DNA of 64,000 nt from Streptomyces sp. B3I8 (GTDB lineage Bacteria; Actinomycetota; Actinomycetes; Streptomycetales; Streptomycetaceae), in assembly GCF_030816915.1 (NCBI RefSeq), contig NZ_JAUSYN010000002.1:5283501-5347500 (forward strand), read 5' to 3'. Below, piece by piece: positions 17,563 to 27,021 of the stretch. The first letter of the stretch is position 1. The number at the start of each line of letters is the position of its first letter. A program made the position numbers and the translations under genes. The notes under the pieces were generated by a model. That model was given only the letters and a program-made list of their open reading frames with translations, was not told where the DNA came from and ran no database searches.

Positions 17563-18339
17563 TCAGTGATGCAGGATCTTCGACAGGAAGTCCTTCGCCC
17601 GGTCGCTGCGCGGGTTGCTGAAGAACTGATCCGGGGTCGCCTCCTCGACGATCCGGCCGTCCGCCATGAACACCACCCGGTTGGCGGCCGAGCGTGCGAA
17701 GCCCATCTCGTGGGTGACGACGACCATCGTCATGCCCTCCTGGGCGAGCTGCTGCATGACCTCGAGCACCTCGTTGATCATCTCGGGGTCGAGCGCCGAG
17801 GTCGGCTCGTCGAAGAGCATGACCTTGGGGTCCATGGCCAGCGCCCGGGCGATGGCGACGCGCTGCTGCTGGCCGCCGGAGAGCTGCGCGGGGTACTTGT
17901 CGGCCTGGGTGCCCACGCCGACCCGGTCCAGCAGGGCGCGCGCCTTCTCCTCGGCCTGCTTCTTGTCCGCCTTGCGGACCTTGACCTGGCCCAGGGTCAC
18001 GTTCTCCAGCACCGTCTTGTGCGCGAAGAGGTTGAACGACTGGAAGACCATGCCCACGTCGGCGCGCAGCCGGGCCAGCTCCCGCCCCTCCTGGGGCAGC
18101 GGCTTGCCGTCGATGGTGATCTCGCCGGAGTCGATCGTCTCCAGGCGGTTGATGGTGCGGCACAGGGTCGACTTGCCGGACCCGGAGGGCCCGATCACCA
18201 CGACGACCTCGCCGCGGGTGATGGTCAGTTCGATGTCCTGGAGCACGTGAAGGGCGCCGAAGTGCTTGTTGACGCTCCTCAGGACCACAAGGTCACTGGT
18301 CGAGGCCGTACTGTTTTTGGCAACTGCTACTTCGGTCAT
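17563..18339 (-). CDS. gluA: Glutamate ABC transporter ATP-binding protein GluA
   Basis: 258 residues. ABC ATPase with Walker [11 protein letters not shown]-loop MVFQSFNLF, signature LSGGQQQR, Walker [13 protein letters not shown] and the H-switch THEMGF. Highly similar in form to GluA/GlnQ, it powers glutamate uptake with GluB, GluC and GluD. First gene of the minus-strand operon. Its leader contains a hairpin at 18354-18375 overlapping a GGAGG sequence. Confidence 0.95.
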   Translation of the reverse strand: MTEVAVAKNSTASTSDLVVLRSVNKHFGALHVLQDIELTITRGEVVVVIGPSGSGKSTLCRTINRLETIDSGEITIDGKPLPQEGRELARLRADVGMVFQSFNLFAHKTVLENVTLGQVKVRKADKKQAEEKARALLDRVGVGTQADKYPAQLSGGQQQRVAIARALAMDPKVMLFDEPTSALDPEMINEVLEVMQQLAQEGMTMVVVTHEMGFARSAANRVVFMADGRIVEEATPDQFFSNPRSDRAKDFLSKILHH

Positions 18340-18353
18340 TGCTGACTGGCTCC

Positions 18354-18375
18354 GTCCTCCTCGGTTTCGGAGGAC
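18354..18375 (-). promoter_or_regulatory. Leader hairpin covering a GGAGG upstream of gluA
   Basis: GTCCTCC (18354-18360) pairs perfectly with GGAGGAC (18369-18375) across an 8-nt loop, ending 14 bases before the gluA ATG. On the transcript the hairpin's arm holds the best purine-rich ribosome-site sequence of the leader, so it could modulate initiation. The rest of the 332-base spacer to the response-regulator gene (18376-18671) shows no gene; a TTGACG at about 18520 is a possible -35. Confidence 0.4.
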
Positions 18376-18671
18376 AGTAATCAGCCAGGAAAGTGACCGT
18401 CAGCACATCTGAGGGAAGGTTGAGCATCACGATCGGATATCGTTCGGTCGCGTGCCGTCATAGGAGCGTCCTGAGCCCGTACCGGGTGGATAACAGAAGT
18501 CGCTCGCAACCCGATCCCTCTTGACGGCGTCCTGCATCATCGGCGTCACTGCCATGTGCACACGGCGCGACCTCGTGTCCGCGTGACCACGGCGTACGCG
18601 CGTCCGGACGCCTGCGCCCGGACAAGTAGACGCAGCCGCAAGACCACCGAGGAACCGGAGGGCGCCGCCGG

Positions 18672-19358
18672 ATGAGACTGCTCCTCGTCGAGGACGACAA
18701 CCACGTGGCCGCCGCCCTGTCCGCCGTACTGGCCCGGCACGGCTTCGAGGTCACCCATGCCCGCAGCGGCGAGGAGGCACTGCGCGCACTCGTCCCGGAG
18801 AGCGAAGGCTTCGACGTGGTCCTGCTCGATCTGGGCCTGCCCGACCAGGACGGCTACGAGGTGTGCGGCAAGATCCGCAAGCGCACCAGCACCCCCGTGA
18901 TCATGGTGACGGCCCGCTCCGACGTGCGCTCCCGCATCCACGGCCTCAACCTCGGCGCCGACGACTACGTGGTCAAGCCCTACGACACCGGCGAACTCCT
19001 CGCTCGGATCCACGCCGTCAGCCGGCGCACCCCGCACGTGGACGACACCGGGGCCGTCGAGACCGCGCTGCGCCTGGGCGCCGTCCACATCGAGCTGCCC
19101 ACCCGCCAGGTCCGGGTGGACGGCACGGTGGTCCAGCTCACCCGTAAGGAGTTCGACCTGCTCGCGCTGCTCGCCCAGCGTCCCGGCGTCGTCTTCCGCC
19201 GCGAGCAGATCATCAGCGAGGTCTGGCAGACCAGCTGGGAGGGGACCGGACGGACCCTGGAGGTGCACGTCGCCTCGCTCCGCTCCAAACTGCGCATGCC
19301 CGCCCTGATCGAGACCGTGCGCGGCGTCGGGTACCGGCTCGTCGCCCCGGCCGCCTAG
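18672..19358 (+). CDS. OmpR-family two-component response regulator
   Basis: 228 residues. Receiver domain with acidic pair ED (residues 7-8), phospho-acceptor Asp 53 (VVLLDLGLPDQDG), Thr in VMVTARS and Lys in YVVKPYDTGEL. The C-terminal winged helix (about residues 130-228) has LTRKEFDLLALLAQRPG and TLEVHVASLRSKLRMP. It acts as a DNA-binding transcription regulator phosphorylated by the kinase encoded 9 nt downstream. Targets are unknown; the adjacent convergent TAXI binding protein is a candidate functional partner. Confidence 0.95.
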   Translation: MRLLLVEDDNHVAAALSAVLARHGFEVTHARSGEEALRALVPESEGFDVVLLDLGLPDQDGYEVCGKIRKRTSTPVIMVTARSDVRSRIHGLNLGADDYVVKPYDTGELLARIHAVSRRTPHVDDTGAVETALRLGAVHIELPTRQVRVDGTVVQLTRKEFDLLALLAQRPGVVFRREQIISEVWQTSWEGTGRTLEVHVASLRSKLRMPALIETVRGVGYRLVAPAA

Positions 19359-19367
19359 CGGGGCCGC

Positions 19368-20783
19368 GTGCACGCACGTCTCCTGCCGCTGCTCATCGTC
19401 CTCATGGCGGCGGTCCTGCTCGCGCTCGGCGTTCCGCTCGCCGTCAGCCTGGCCGCCGGGGAACAGCAGAAGGTCGTCGTCGACCGGATCGACGACACCG
19501 CGCGCTTCGCCGCGCTCGCCCAGTTCGTCACGGACCGGCCCGCGGGCTGCTCCACACTGGCCGAGAGCGACGAGCGCGGCGAGACCCTGCAGAAGGAACT
19601 CAGCACCTACCACGAGGTCTACGGCATCAGCGGCGGCGTCTTCTACCGCGACGAGTGCCCCATGGCCCGCGCGCCCGGCACCTGGCAGGTGCCCGAGGAG
19701 GGCGAGGGCCGCGCCGCCTTCGACGAGGCCCTGGCCGGCCGCCGCAGCCACGACCCCCGCCAGGTCTGGCCGTGGCAGCACAGCTCCCTCTTCGTGGCCT
19801 CGCCGGTCATCCGCGACGGCGACGTCGTCGCGGTCGTCGTCACGGACTCGCCCACCGGCCAGATGCGCTCCCGCATCCTGCACGGCTGGGTGGTCCTCGT
19901 CGCCGGCGAGTTCGCCGCGATGCTGCTCGCCGTCGGCGCCGCGCTCCGGCTGGCCGGCTGGGTGCTGCGGCCGGTACGCGTCCTGGACGCCACCACCCAC
20001 GACATCGCCACCGGCAGCCTGAAGTCCCGGGTGGCGGCAGCCGGGGGACCGCCGGAACTCCGGCGCCTGGCCCGCTCGTTCAACGAGATGGCCGACAACG
20101 TCCAGGACGTGCTGGAGCAGCAGCGCGCCTTCGTCGCCGACGCCTCCCACCAGCTCCGCAACCCGCTCTCGGCGCTCCTGCTGCGGATCGAACTGCTCGC
20201 CCTGGAACTGCCCGAGGGCAACGAGGAGATCGCCTCCGTCCGCACCGAGGGCAAACGCCTCGCACAGGTGCTCGACGACCTGCTGGACCTGGCGCTCGCG
20301 GAGCACGCCGAGGCCCAGCTCCGGCTCACCGACATCGGGGCGCTGGCCGCCGAGCGCGTCGCGGCCTGGGGGCCGGTCGCCACGGCCAAGGGCGTCCGGC
20401 TGGAGGGACAGTGCCCGGCCACCACGGCCTGGGCCGATCCGGTCGCCCTGTCCAGCGCGATGGACGCCGTCATCGACAACGCGCTGAAGTTCACCCCTGA
20501 GGGGGAGCGCGTGGAGGTGGAGGTGACCGCCGGGGGCGAGAGCGTGAGCATCCTCGTCCACGACCTCGGCCCCGGCCTCACCGACGAGGAGCTCGCGCGC
20601 ATCGGCGACCGTTTCTGGCGCAGCACCGCGCACCAGAACATCAAGGGATCCGGACTGGGCCTGTCCATCTGCCGCGCCCTGCTCGCGGCCGGCGGCGGCA
20701 CCATCGACTTCGCCCACCATGCCCCGCACGGCCTGACGGTGACGGTGACGGTGCCGCGGACACCCGCGCCGCAGGGTGCGTGA
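19368..20783 (+). CDS. Two-component sensor histidine kinase
   Basis: 471 residues. N-terminal membrane segment (LLPLLIVLMAAVLLALGVPL), an extracytoplasmic sensor of about 140 residues with several Cys and Trp, a second membrane segment (WVVLVAGEFAAMLLAVGAAL), HAMP linker, HisKA with phospho-acceptor His in DASHQLRNPL, and HATPase with N box DNALKFTP, DLGPGL and GSGLGLSICRALL. The GTG start lies 9 nt after the regulator stop. The signal is unknown. Confidence 0.94.
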   Translation: MHARLLPLLIVLMAAVLLALGVPLAVSLAAGEQQKVVVDRIDDTARFAALAQFVTDRPAGCSTLAESDERGETLQKELSTYHEVYGISGGVFYRDECPMARAPGTWQVPEEGEGRAAFDEALAGRRSHDPRQVWPWQHSSLFVASPVIRDGDVVAVVVTDSPTGQMRSRILHGWVVLVAGEFAAMLLAVGAALRLAGWVLRPVRVLDATTHDIATGSLKSRVAAAGGPPELRRLARSFNEMADNVQDVLEQQRAFVADASHQLRNPLSALLLRIELLALELPEGNEEIASVRTEGKRLAQVLDDLLDLALAEHAEAQLRLTDIGALAAERVAAWGPVATAKGVRLEGQCPATTAWADPVALSSAMDAVIDNALKFTPEGERVEVEVTAGGESVSILVHDLGPGLTDEELARIGDRFWRSTAHQNIKGSGLGLSICRALLAAGGGTIDFAHHAPHGLTVTVTVPRTPAPQGA

Positions 20784-20834
20784 CGGGGCCTTCGCGCGGC
20801 CGGTGCGGCAGGGCCCGGGGCGAGGGGCTCCGTG

Positions 20835-20894
20835 GCCGGGACCTCGGTGAGGGCCTGCCCTACGGCCGGGGCCTCCGCGAGGCCCTGGCCTACG
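20835..20894. repeat. 30-bp imperfect tandem duplication over the end of the TAXI gene
   Basis: 20835-20864 and 20865-20894 are two adjacent imperfect copies of a 30-base unit starting GCCGGG and ending CCTACG. The second copy contains the TAXI stop codon (20890-20892) and the first lies downstream of it. Confidence 0.6.
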
Positions 20895-21888
20895 GCTTGA
20901 CGGACCGGTAGTACCGGCGGGCGCCCTCGTGCAGCGGCAGTGGGTCCGTGTAGAGCGCGGTGCGCAGGTCCACCCGTTGCGCCGCGTGCACCTTGCGCCC
21001 GATGCGATCCCGGCTGTCGATCACCGTACGGGTCAGCTGCTCGGTCAGATCCGCACCGGAGCTCGCCCGGGTCACCAGGATGTTCGCCACCGCGAGGGTG
21101 GGCACCGCGTTGCCGTGCTGGGCGTCGGGATACGCGTCGGCCGGCATCACCGCCGCCCGGTAGTAGCGGGACGCGCCGCCCTGCGCGTGCAGCTTGCGCA
21201 CCAGGTCGGTGCCGATCGGCACCAGCCGCACCGGAAAGCGCTTCGAGAGCTGCGTCACAGTCGCGGTGGGCAGCCCGCCCGACCAGAAGAACGCGTCGAT
21301 CCGGTGCTCCTCCAGCAGCCGGGGCGCGTCACCGATGCCCGCGGGCAGCGGCGTGATGCCGTCCTGCGGATCGAGCCCGGCCGCGGCCAGGACGTGATCG
21401 GCTATCAGCCGCACCCCCGAGCCGGACTCCCCGACCGCGACCTTGTGCCCCTCGAGATCGGCCACCGACCGTATGCCGGAGGAGCGCGCCACGACGAGGT
21501 GCACGTAGTCGTCGTACAGACGGGCGCAGCCGCGCAGCGCGTCCGCGCCCTGCCCGTTCGCCAGCTTGTACTCCTCCACGGCGTCGGCCGCGGCGATGGT
21601 GAAGTCCGCCTTCCCGGTGGCCACCCGGCGGACGTTCTCCTGGGAGCCGCCGCTGCTCACGAGGCGCACGTCGAGCTGCGGCATCTGCTGGGCGATCTCG
21701 CGCTGGAGCAGAACGCCGTACTTCTGGTAGACGCCGGTGGGCGTGCCCGTACTGAGGCTGATCGTGCCGCTGGGCGACGTGCCCCCGAGCGGCAGCAGCC
21801 ACCACAGCAGCAGCCCGAGCACAACGAGCACGGCCGCCGCCACGTACCGCATCCGGCGCCGGCCGACCCCGGCGAGACCTGTGACCAT
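20890..21888 (-). CDS. TAXI-family TRAP solute-binding protein, membrane-anchored
   Basis: 332 residues. One N-terminal membrane anchor ([18 protein letters not shown]) without a lipobox, then a TAXI periplasmic-binding fold ([64 protein letters not shown]). TAXI proteins bind organic acids for TRAP transporters, but no TRAP permease gene adjoins this one. The gene faces a two-component system with an extracytoplasmic sensor, so a sensing role is possible. The ATG at 21888 is chosen; a second ATG 12 codons downstream is an alternative. Confidence 0.85.
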   Translation of the reverse strand: MVTGLAGVGRRRMRYVAAAVLVVLGLLLWWLLPLGGTSPSGTISLSTGTPTGVYQKYGVLLQREIAQQMPQLDVRLVSSGGSQENVRRVATGKADFTIAAADAVEEYKLANGQGADALRGCARLYDDYVHLVVARSSGIRSVADLEGHKVAVGESGSGVRLIADHVLAAAGLDPQDGITPLPAGIGDAPRLLEEHRIDAFFWSGGLPTATVTQLSKRFPVRLVPIGTDLVRKLHAQGGASRYYRAAVMPADAYPDAQHGNAVPTLAVANILVTRASSGADLTEQLTRTVIDSRDRIGRKVHAAQRVDLRTALYTDPLPLHEGARRYYRSVKP

Positions 21889-21991
21889 GCGCGCGATCCT
21901 GCCAGCAGGAGGGCCGCGACGGCCAGGGCGGCTCTGCCGGCCCCCCGGGGGCCGCCGGGGGGCAGTCGGGGGACGGCCTACCCTGGAGGGC

Positions 21992-23521
21992 ATGACCAGC
22001 AGCAGCGACCGGAGCCCGGCAGTGGACGTTCCCGCACCCAGAAGCTACGAGATCCGCACCTACGGGTGCCAGATGAACGTCCACGACTCCGAACGGCTCT
22101 CCGGGCTGCTGGAGGGCGCCGGGTACGTGCGGGCCCCCGAGGGGTCCGACGGCGACGCGGACGTCGTCGTCTTCAACACCTGCGCCGTGCGCGAGAACGC
22201 CGACAACCGCCTCTACGGCAACCTCGGCCGCCTCGCGCCCAGGAAGGCCTCGCGCCCCGGCATGCAGATCGCCGTCGGCGGATGCCTGGCGCAGAAGGAC
22301 CGCGACACCATCGTCAAGAAGGCGCCCTGGGTCGACGTCGTCTTCGGCACACACAACATCGGCAAGCTGCCGGTCCTGCTGGAGCGTGCCCGCGTGCAGG
22401 AAGAGGCGCAGGTCGAGATCGCCGAGTCGCTGGAGGCGTTCCCCTCCACGCTGCCGACCCGGCGCGAGAGCGCCTACGCGGCCTGGGTCTCCATCTCCGT
22501 GGGCTGCAACAACACCTGTACCTTCTGCATCGTCCCGGCGCTGCGCGGCAAGGAGAAGGACCGCCGCCCCGGCGACATCCTCGCCGAGGTCGAGGCCCTG
22601 GTCGCCGAGGGCGTCTCCGAGATCACCCTGCTCGGCCAGAACGTCAACGCCTACGGCTCCGACATCGGCGACCGCGAGGCGTTCAGCAAGCTGCTGCGCG
22701 CCTGCGGGAAGATCGAGGGCCTGGAACGGGTCCGCTTCACCTCGCCCCACCCGCGCGACTTCACCGACGACGTGATCGAGGCGATGGCCGCGACCCCGAA
22801 CGTCATGCCTCAGCTCCACATGCCCCTGCAGTCCGGCTCGGACACGGTCCTGAAGGCCATGCGCCGCTCCTACCGGCAGGAGCGCTACCTCGGGATCATC
22901 GAGAAGGTGCGCGCCGCCATCCCGCACGCCGCGATCACCACGGACATCATCGTCGGCTTCCCCGGGGAGACCGAGGAGGACTTCGAGCAGACCCTGCACG
23001 TGGTGCGCGAGGCCCGGTTCGCACAGGCGTTCACCTTCCAGTACTCCAAGCGGCCCGGAACGCCGGCGGCCACCATGGAGAACCAGATCCCCAAGGAGGT
23101 CGTCCAGGCGCGCTACGAGCGGCTCGTCGCCCTTCAGGAGGAGATCTCCTGGGAGGAGAACAAGAAGCAGGTGGGCCGCACCCTGGAGCTGATGGTCGCC
23201 GAGGGCGAGGGCCGCAAGGACGGCGCCACCCACCGCCTCTCCGGCCGCGCCCCCGACAACCGCCTGGTGCATTTCACCAAGCCGGAGCAGGAGGTCCGCC
23301 CCGGCGACATGGTCACCGTCGAGATCACCTACGCCGCCCCGCACCACCTGCTCGCCGAGGGCGCCGTACTCGACACGCGCCGCACGCGGGCGGGGGACGC
23401 CTGGGCGCTTCGCAACGCCCGGGGGCGGGAGACCGAGCAGAACGGCGTCCTGCTCGGCCTGCCGAAGGTCGGCGTGCCCGAGCCGCTGCCGGTGGCGGCG
23501 AGCGGCTGCGGCTGCGACTGA
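21992..23521 (+). CDS. miaB: tRNA-2-methylthio-N6-dimethylallyladenosine synthase MiaB
   Basis: 509 residues. Radical-SAM methylthiotransferase adding the 2-methylthio group to i6A37 of tRNAs reading UNN codons. UPF0004 domain ([39 protein letters not shown]), radical-SAM cluster [20 protein letters not shown] and C-terminal TRAM domain ([10 protein letters not shown] onward). TACCCT at 21979-21984 lies 7 nt before the ATG. Its substrate comes from MiaA, encoded at 25341. Confidence 0.97.
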   Translation: MTSSSDRSPAVDVPAPRSYEIRTYGCQMNVHDSERLSGLLEGAGYVRAPEGSDGDADVVVFNTCAVRENADNRLYGNLGRLAPRKASRPGMQIAVGGCLAQKDRDTIVKKAPWVDVVFGTHNIGKLPVLLERARVQEEAQVEIAESLEAFPSTLPTRRESAYAAWVSISVGCNNTCTFCIVPALRGKEKDRRPGDILAEVEALVAEGVSEITLLGQNVNAYGSDIGDREAFSKLLRACGKIEGLERVRFTSPHPRDFTDDVIEAMAATPNVMPQLHMPLQSGSDTVLKAMRRSYRQERYLGIIEKVRAAIPHAAITTDIIVGFPGETEEDFEQTLHVVREARFAQAFTFQYSKRPGTPAATMENQIPKEVVQARYERLVALQEEISWEENKKQVGRTLELMVAEGEGRKDGATHRLSGRAPDNRLVHFTKPEQEVRPGDMVTVEITYAAPHHLLAEGAVLDTRRTRAGDAWALRNARGRETEQNGVLLGLPKVGVPEPLPVAASGCGCD

Positions 23522-23595
23522 TCCGGGCGACGGGGAGCGGCAGAGGCCGGGGGAGCGGCAGGGACGGGGTCGGGGCCGGCGTTAGGCTGCCGATC

Positions 23596-24309
23596 ATGCT
23601 TGTCGCCGCAGCCGTCTGCCCCTGTCCGCCCCTGCTGGTGCCCGAGGTGGCCCGGGGAGCCGCGCCCGAGCTGGAGGCCGCGCGTGCGGCGTGCACGGAC
23701 GCCCTCGGTGTCCTCGCCGCGGCCCGCCCCGATCTGCTCGTCGTCGTAGGGGCGGCCGAGCGGCCGGGGCGGGGCCCGCACCCGGAGGGCACCCGGGGCT
23801 CGTTCCGTGGCTTCGGTGTCGATCTGGACGTCCGACTGGGCCGGGAGCGCGGCACCGCGTCCGAGGCGGTGCTGCCGCCCTCGCTGGCCGTCGCCGCCTG
23901 GCTGCTGGAGCGCCACGCATGGTCCGGTGCCCCGGTGGAGGGGCTGGGCGTGGGGGAACCGCTCGCCCCCGAGCGCTGCGCCGAGGCAGGCCGGGACCTC
24001 GCCGCGCGGGCCGACCGGGTGGCCCTGCTGGTGATGGGGGACGGCAGCGCCTGCCGCTCCCTCAAGGCGCCGGGCTACCTCGACGAGCGGGCCGAGCCGT
24101 TCGACGCCCGGGTCGCCGAGGCGCTCGGTGCGGCGGACCCGGACGCCCTGATGACCCTCGATCCCGACCTGGCCCGCACCCTGAAGGTCTCGGGCCGGGC
24201 CCCCTGGCAGGTACTGGCGGGCGCGGCAGCCCCGGCCGGCCTCACGGGCACCCTCCTGTACGACGAGGCCCCGTACGGGGTCGGCTACCTGGTGGCGACC
24301 TGGTCATGA
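23596..24309 (+). CDS. LigB-like (class III extradiol dioxygenase fold) protein
   Basis: 237 residues. Starts MLVAAAVCPCPPLLVPEVARG, the form seen in the catalytic B subunit-like proteins of extradiol dioxygenase class III that stand between miaB and miaA in Streptomyces. Contains LLVVVGAAERPG, VALLVMGDGSACRS and LLYDEAPYGVGYLVATW. The canonical metal-binding histidine pair is not evident (VCPCPP where HSPHPP-like sequences occur in enzymes), so catalytic activity is doubtful. TAGGCT at 23583-23588 suggests leaderless transcription. Confidence 0.75.
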   Translation: MLVAAAVCPCPPLLVPEVARGAAPELEAARAACTDALGVLAAARPDLLVVVGAAERPGRGPHPEGTRGSFRGFGVDLDVRLGRERGTASEAVLPPSLAVAAWLLERHAWSGAPVEGLGVGEPLAPERCAEAGRDLAARADRVALLVMGDGSACRSLKAPGYLDERAEPFDARVAEALGAADPDALMTLDPDLARTLKVSGRAPWQVLAGAAAPAGLTGTLLYDEAPYGVGYLVATWS

Positions 24310-24355
24310 GGACAGCGGGGCGGCGGCGAGGAGTCTCCCGCCGCACCCGCACTCC

Positions 24356-24613
24356 TCAGGAGACGGGCGGCGGAGCCGCCCCGCCCGCACCGCCGTTCCC
24401 CGGCTCATGACGGCCGAGCCGCTCCACCGCGTGCTTCACCTTCCCCGACCCGCTTCCGATCCGGTCGCGGTACTTGCCCCCGGTCCTCTTGTCGACGACT
24501 CGCGCCGCCCTGTCGATTCCTCGTTCGATCCTGTCCCCGTGCCGATCGGCGAGGTCCGAGACCTTGTCCCTGGCCGGGCCCAGCCTGGCCTTCACGTTGT
24601 CGAGCAGACCCAT
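24356..24613 (-). CDS. MT0933/Rv0909-like antitoxin family protein
   Basis: 85 residues, highly charged and helical: MGLLDNVKARLGPARDKVSD, then DRIERGIDRAARVVDKRTGGKY and a Gly/Pro-rich tail. This matches the MT0933-like antitoxin family, abundant in actinobacteria. No toxin partner adjoins it, so antitoxin function is uncertain in this setting. It follows the acidic-protein gene after 24 nt on the same strand. Confidence 0.75.
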   Translation of the reverse strand: MGLLDNVKARLGPARDKVSDLADRHGDRIERGIDRAARVVDKRTGGKYRDRIGSGSGKVKHAVERLGRHEPGNGGAGGAAPPPVS

Positions 24614-24637
24614 GGTGCACCTTCTCCTCGCGGACCG

Positions 24638-25156
24638 TCAGGTACGGGCGCCCTCGCCGGCCGGCTCACCGGCCTCCTCGCCGACGGCCCGTCCGGCGGA
24701 CTGCTGCCCGGGGATCTCCGCGCGTTCCCGGGCCGAGGGAACCCCGTCGCCGGCCGTGTCGACCACCGCATCGGCCACCGGGTCCTCCGTCCCGTCGTCG
24801 TCGGCCGCTCCGTCGGTGTCCGCCGCAGGGGCCTCCTCCGCGTCCCTGGACTCGCGGACCTCCGCGGGCTCGGCAGCGTCCGTGGACGCCGAGGGCTCGG
24901 CCGGACCGGAGGGCGTCGAGGACTCCGATGTCTCGGGGTCCGCCGCGCTCGCGGCGGTCTCCGAGGCCGACGAGGCCTCCCCGGTCTCCGGCGCCCTCTC
25001 ACCCTCCGCGGGCGTCGAGGACGCCGAGCCCGCCGAAGACGCCGAGCACGCAACGGTCTCCGAGGCTTCCGGAGTCTCCGCGGACCCCGAGGCCTCCCGA
25101 GTCTCCGCGGACCCCGTGCTCTCCGGCTTCCGGAAAAGCCGCGTGAAAATACCCAT
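24638..25156 (-). CDS. Acidic low-complexity protein with amphipathic N-terminus
   Basis: 172 residues, unknown function. It begins MGIFTRLFRKPEST, a short basic amphipathic stretch that could bind membrane, followed by about 150 residues of almost only Ala, Ser, Glu, Asp, Gly, Thr and Pro with SAETxEAS-type repeats. No fold is predicted. The ATG at 25156 has GGAG 6 nt upstream; an upstream ATG at 25219 is less likely. It is divergent from miaA and just ahead of the antitoxin-like gene. Confidence 0.7.
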   Translation of the reverse strand: MGIFTRLFRKPESTGSAETREASGSAETPEASETVACSASSAGSASSTPAEGERAPETGEASSASETAASAADPETSESSTPSGPAEPSASTDAAEPAEVRESRDAEEAPAADTDGAADDDGTEDPVADAVVDTAGDGVPSARERAEIPGQQSAGRAVGEEAGEPAGEGART

Positions 25157-25340
25157 ATCCACTCCATACGGTACTCGTGCGGGCGAATTCCCGCGTGGCT
25201 CCGGTGCGCCTCTTCGCATCCTCCGGAACGCCGGCGCCCACGAACGGCGGCCGGAACCCCCGCATCCCGCAACGACCCCACTTCGGTGGCGTCACGTAAC
25301 TCGTTCGAGGAGCGCCCGCGCGGTTTGCGAGACTGGGGTG

Positions 25341-26279
25341 GTGAGTAGCGCAGCCCCCGCCCCGCGGGTCATCGCCGTCGTCGGGCCGACCGCGGCCGGA
25401 AAATCCGATCTGGGTGTCTTCCTCGCCCGGCAACTGGGGGGCGAGGTCGTCAACGCCGACTCCATGCAGTTGTACCGGGGGATGGACATAGGCACCGCCA
25501 AACTGACGCCCGAGGAGCGGGCCGGCGTTCCGCACCACCTCCTGGACATCTGGGACGTCACCGTCACCGCGTCCGTCGCCGAATATCAGCGACTGGCCCG
25601 CGCCCGTATCGACGCGCTCCTCGCCGAGGGCCGCTGGCCCGTGCTCGTGGGCGGCTCGGGGCTCTACGTCCGCGGAGCCGTCGACAACCTGGAGTTCCCC
25701 GGTACCGACCCGGAGCTGCGGGCCCGGCTGGAGGAGGAACTGGTACTGCGCGGTTCCGGCGCGCTGCACGCGCGACTGGCCGCCGCCGACCCCGAGGCCG
25801 CGCACGCCATCCTGCCCGGCAACGGACGGCGGATCGTGCGGGCCCTGGAGGTCATCGAGATCACCGGCAAGCCGTTCACCGCCAATCTCCCCGGACACGA
25901 CTCGGTGTACGACACCGTGCAGATCGGGGTCGACGTGGCGCGCCCCGAGCTCCACGACCGCATCACGCGCCGGGTGGACCGCATGTGGGAGGCGGGGCTC
26001 GTCGACGAGGTGCGCGCGCTGGAGGCGCGGGGCCTGCGCGAGGGGCGCACGGCCTCCCGGGCACTGGGCTACCAGCAGGTGCTCGCGGCGCTTGCCGGGG
26101 AGTGCACGGAGGAGGAGGCGCGCGCCGAGACCGTACGCGCCACCAAGCGCTTCGCGCGCCGTCAGGATTCGTGGTTCAGACGCGACCCGAGGGTGCATTG
26201 GCTGAGTGGGGCCGCGGCCGACGTCCGGGAACTTCCGCGGCTCGCCCTCGCGTTGGTCGAACGACCGGTCACAGCCTGA
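25341..26279 (+). CDS. miaA: tRNA dimethylallyltransferase MiaA
   Basis: 312 residues. Transfers a dimethylallyl group to N6 of A37 in tRNAs reading UNN codons, giving the substrate for MiaB. P-loop VVGPTAAGKSDLGV, NADSMQLYRGMDIGTAK and the VGGSGLYVRG motif are present; the C-terminal ATKRFARRQDSWFRRD is the usual ending. Tandem GTGs at 25338 and 25341 are both possible starts; the second is annotated. There is no strong ribosome site. Confidence 0.97.
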   Translation: MSSAAPAPRVIAVVGPTAAGKSDLGVFLARQLGGEVVNADSMQLYRGMDIGTAKLTPEERAGVPHHLLDIWDVTVTASVAEYQRLARARIDALLAEGRWPVLVGGSGLYVRGAVDNLEFPGTDPELRARLEEELVLRGSGALHARLAAADPEAAHAILPGNGRRIVRALEVIEITGKPFTANLPGHDSVYDTVQIGVDVARPELHDRITRRVDRMWEAGLVDEVRALEARGLREGRTASRALGYQQVLAALAGECTEEEARAETVRATKRFARRQDSWFRRDPRVHWLSGAAADVRELPRLALALVERPVTA

Positions 26280-26385
26280 TCACGTGATGGCATCGGGACG
26301 CTCCGGCCGCCGTACGGGCCATCGGGGGCGTGCCATCATCGAGCTTCGATCGCAAGTGGAGTCCGAGTGGGGAGGGCGCGTGGCG

Positions 26386-26976
26386 ATGGAGGCCGGCCCT
26401 CGTGACACAGCACACGCCGCGGTGCACGGCGCCGCGGAGAGCACCGGGCGTCCGCAACCGGAGACGGACGGCGACCTCGACGAGACCGCGCCCGAGTTCG
26501 GTGACGCCCCGTCGCTGCCGGACGACGACCGGCTCGGCGAGGACGTCGGACCGCTCAGTTCCGACGGCCCCGACGACGAACCGGAGCCGGTGGGCGTGAC
26601 CGACGACGGCCCCGACCCGGAGGAGCTCTCCCCCGGGCCCGAGGTCGAGGTGGAGCTGCGCCCGCAGCGCCGACTACGCATCTGGCAGCTCGCGCCCATC
26701 GTCGGCCTGGCCGCGGGCGGCTCGCTGATGTTCGCCTTCCCGCTGGCCTTCGAGTTCGGCGACGGCGGCGCCGTGGTCGCCATGCTCGGGCTGCTCATCT
26801 GCTCCTGCGCCGCGGGGTGGGGCATGATGGCCGCCCGCCGGGTGGGCTACGCCTGGCCCGGACTGCCCGCGCGCGGGTCCGGCCGACGGCCCGAGTGGCG
26901 GGTCGTCCTGGCCTACGCGGTGGTGGTCGCCGCGGTCGCGGTGCTCGCCGTGTGGCGGGTGGCCCGCCTGCGCTGA
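26386..26976 (+). CDS. Conserved membrane protein of unknown function
   Basis: 196 residues. Residues 1 to about 95 are acidic and disordered; three membrane segments follow (IVGLAAGGSLMFAFPLAFEF, VVAMLGLLICSCAAGWGMM, VVLAYAVVVAAVAVLAVW). The ATG at 26386 has GGAGGG 9 nt upstream; a GTG two codons earlier is possible. No recognisable domain; it lies between miaA and dapF as a single gene. Confidence 0.75.
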   Translation: MEAGPRDTAHAAVHGAAESTGRPQPETDGDLDETAPEFGDAPSLPDDDRLGEDVGPLSSDGPDDEPEPVGVTDDGPDPEELSPGPEVEVELRPQRRLRIWQLAPIVGLAAGGSLMFAFPLAFEFGDGGAVVAMLGLLICSCAAGWGMMAARRVGYAWPGLPARGSGRRPEWRVVLAYAVVVAAVAVLAVWRVARLR

Positions 26977-27021
26977 CCCTACGGGCGGCGGAGTGTCGTA
27001 CCCACCCCGTACGATCGAGGA

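Noticed and set aside
18546-20729. A 727-codon minus-strand frame opposite the two-component genes
   Set aside because: It mirrors the response-regulator and kinase coding sequence, and shows no motif.
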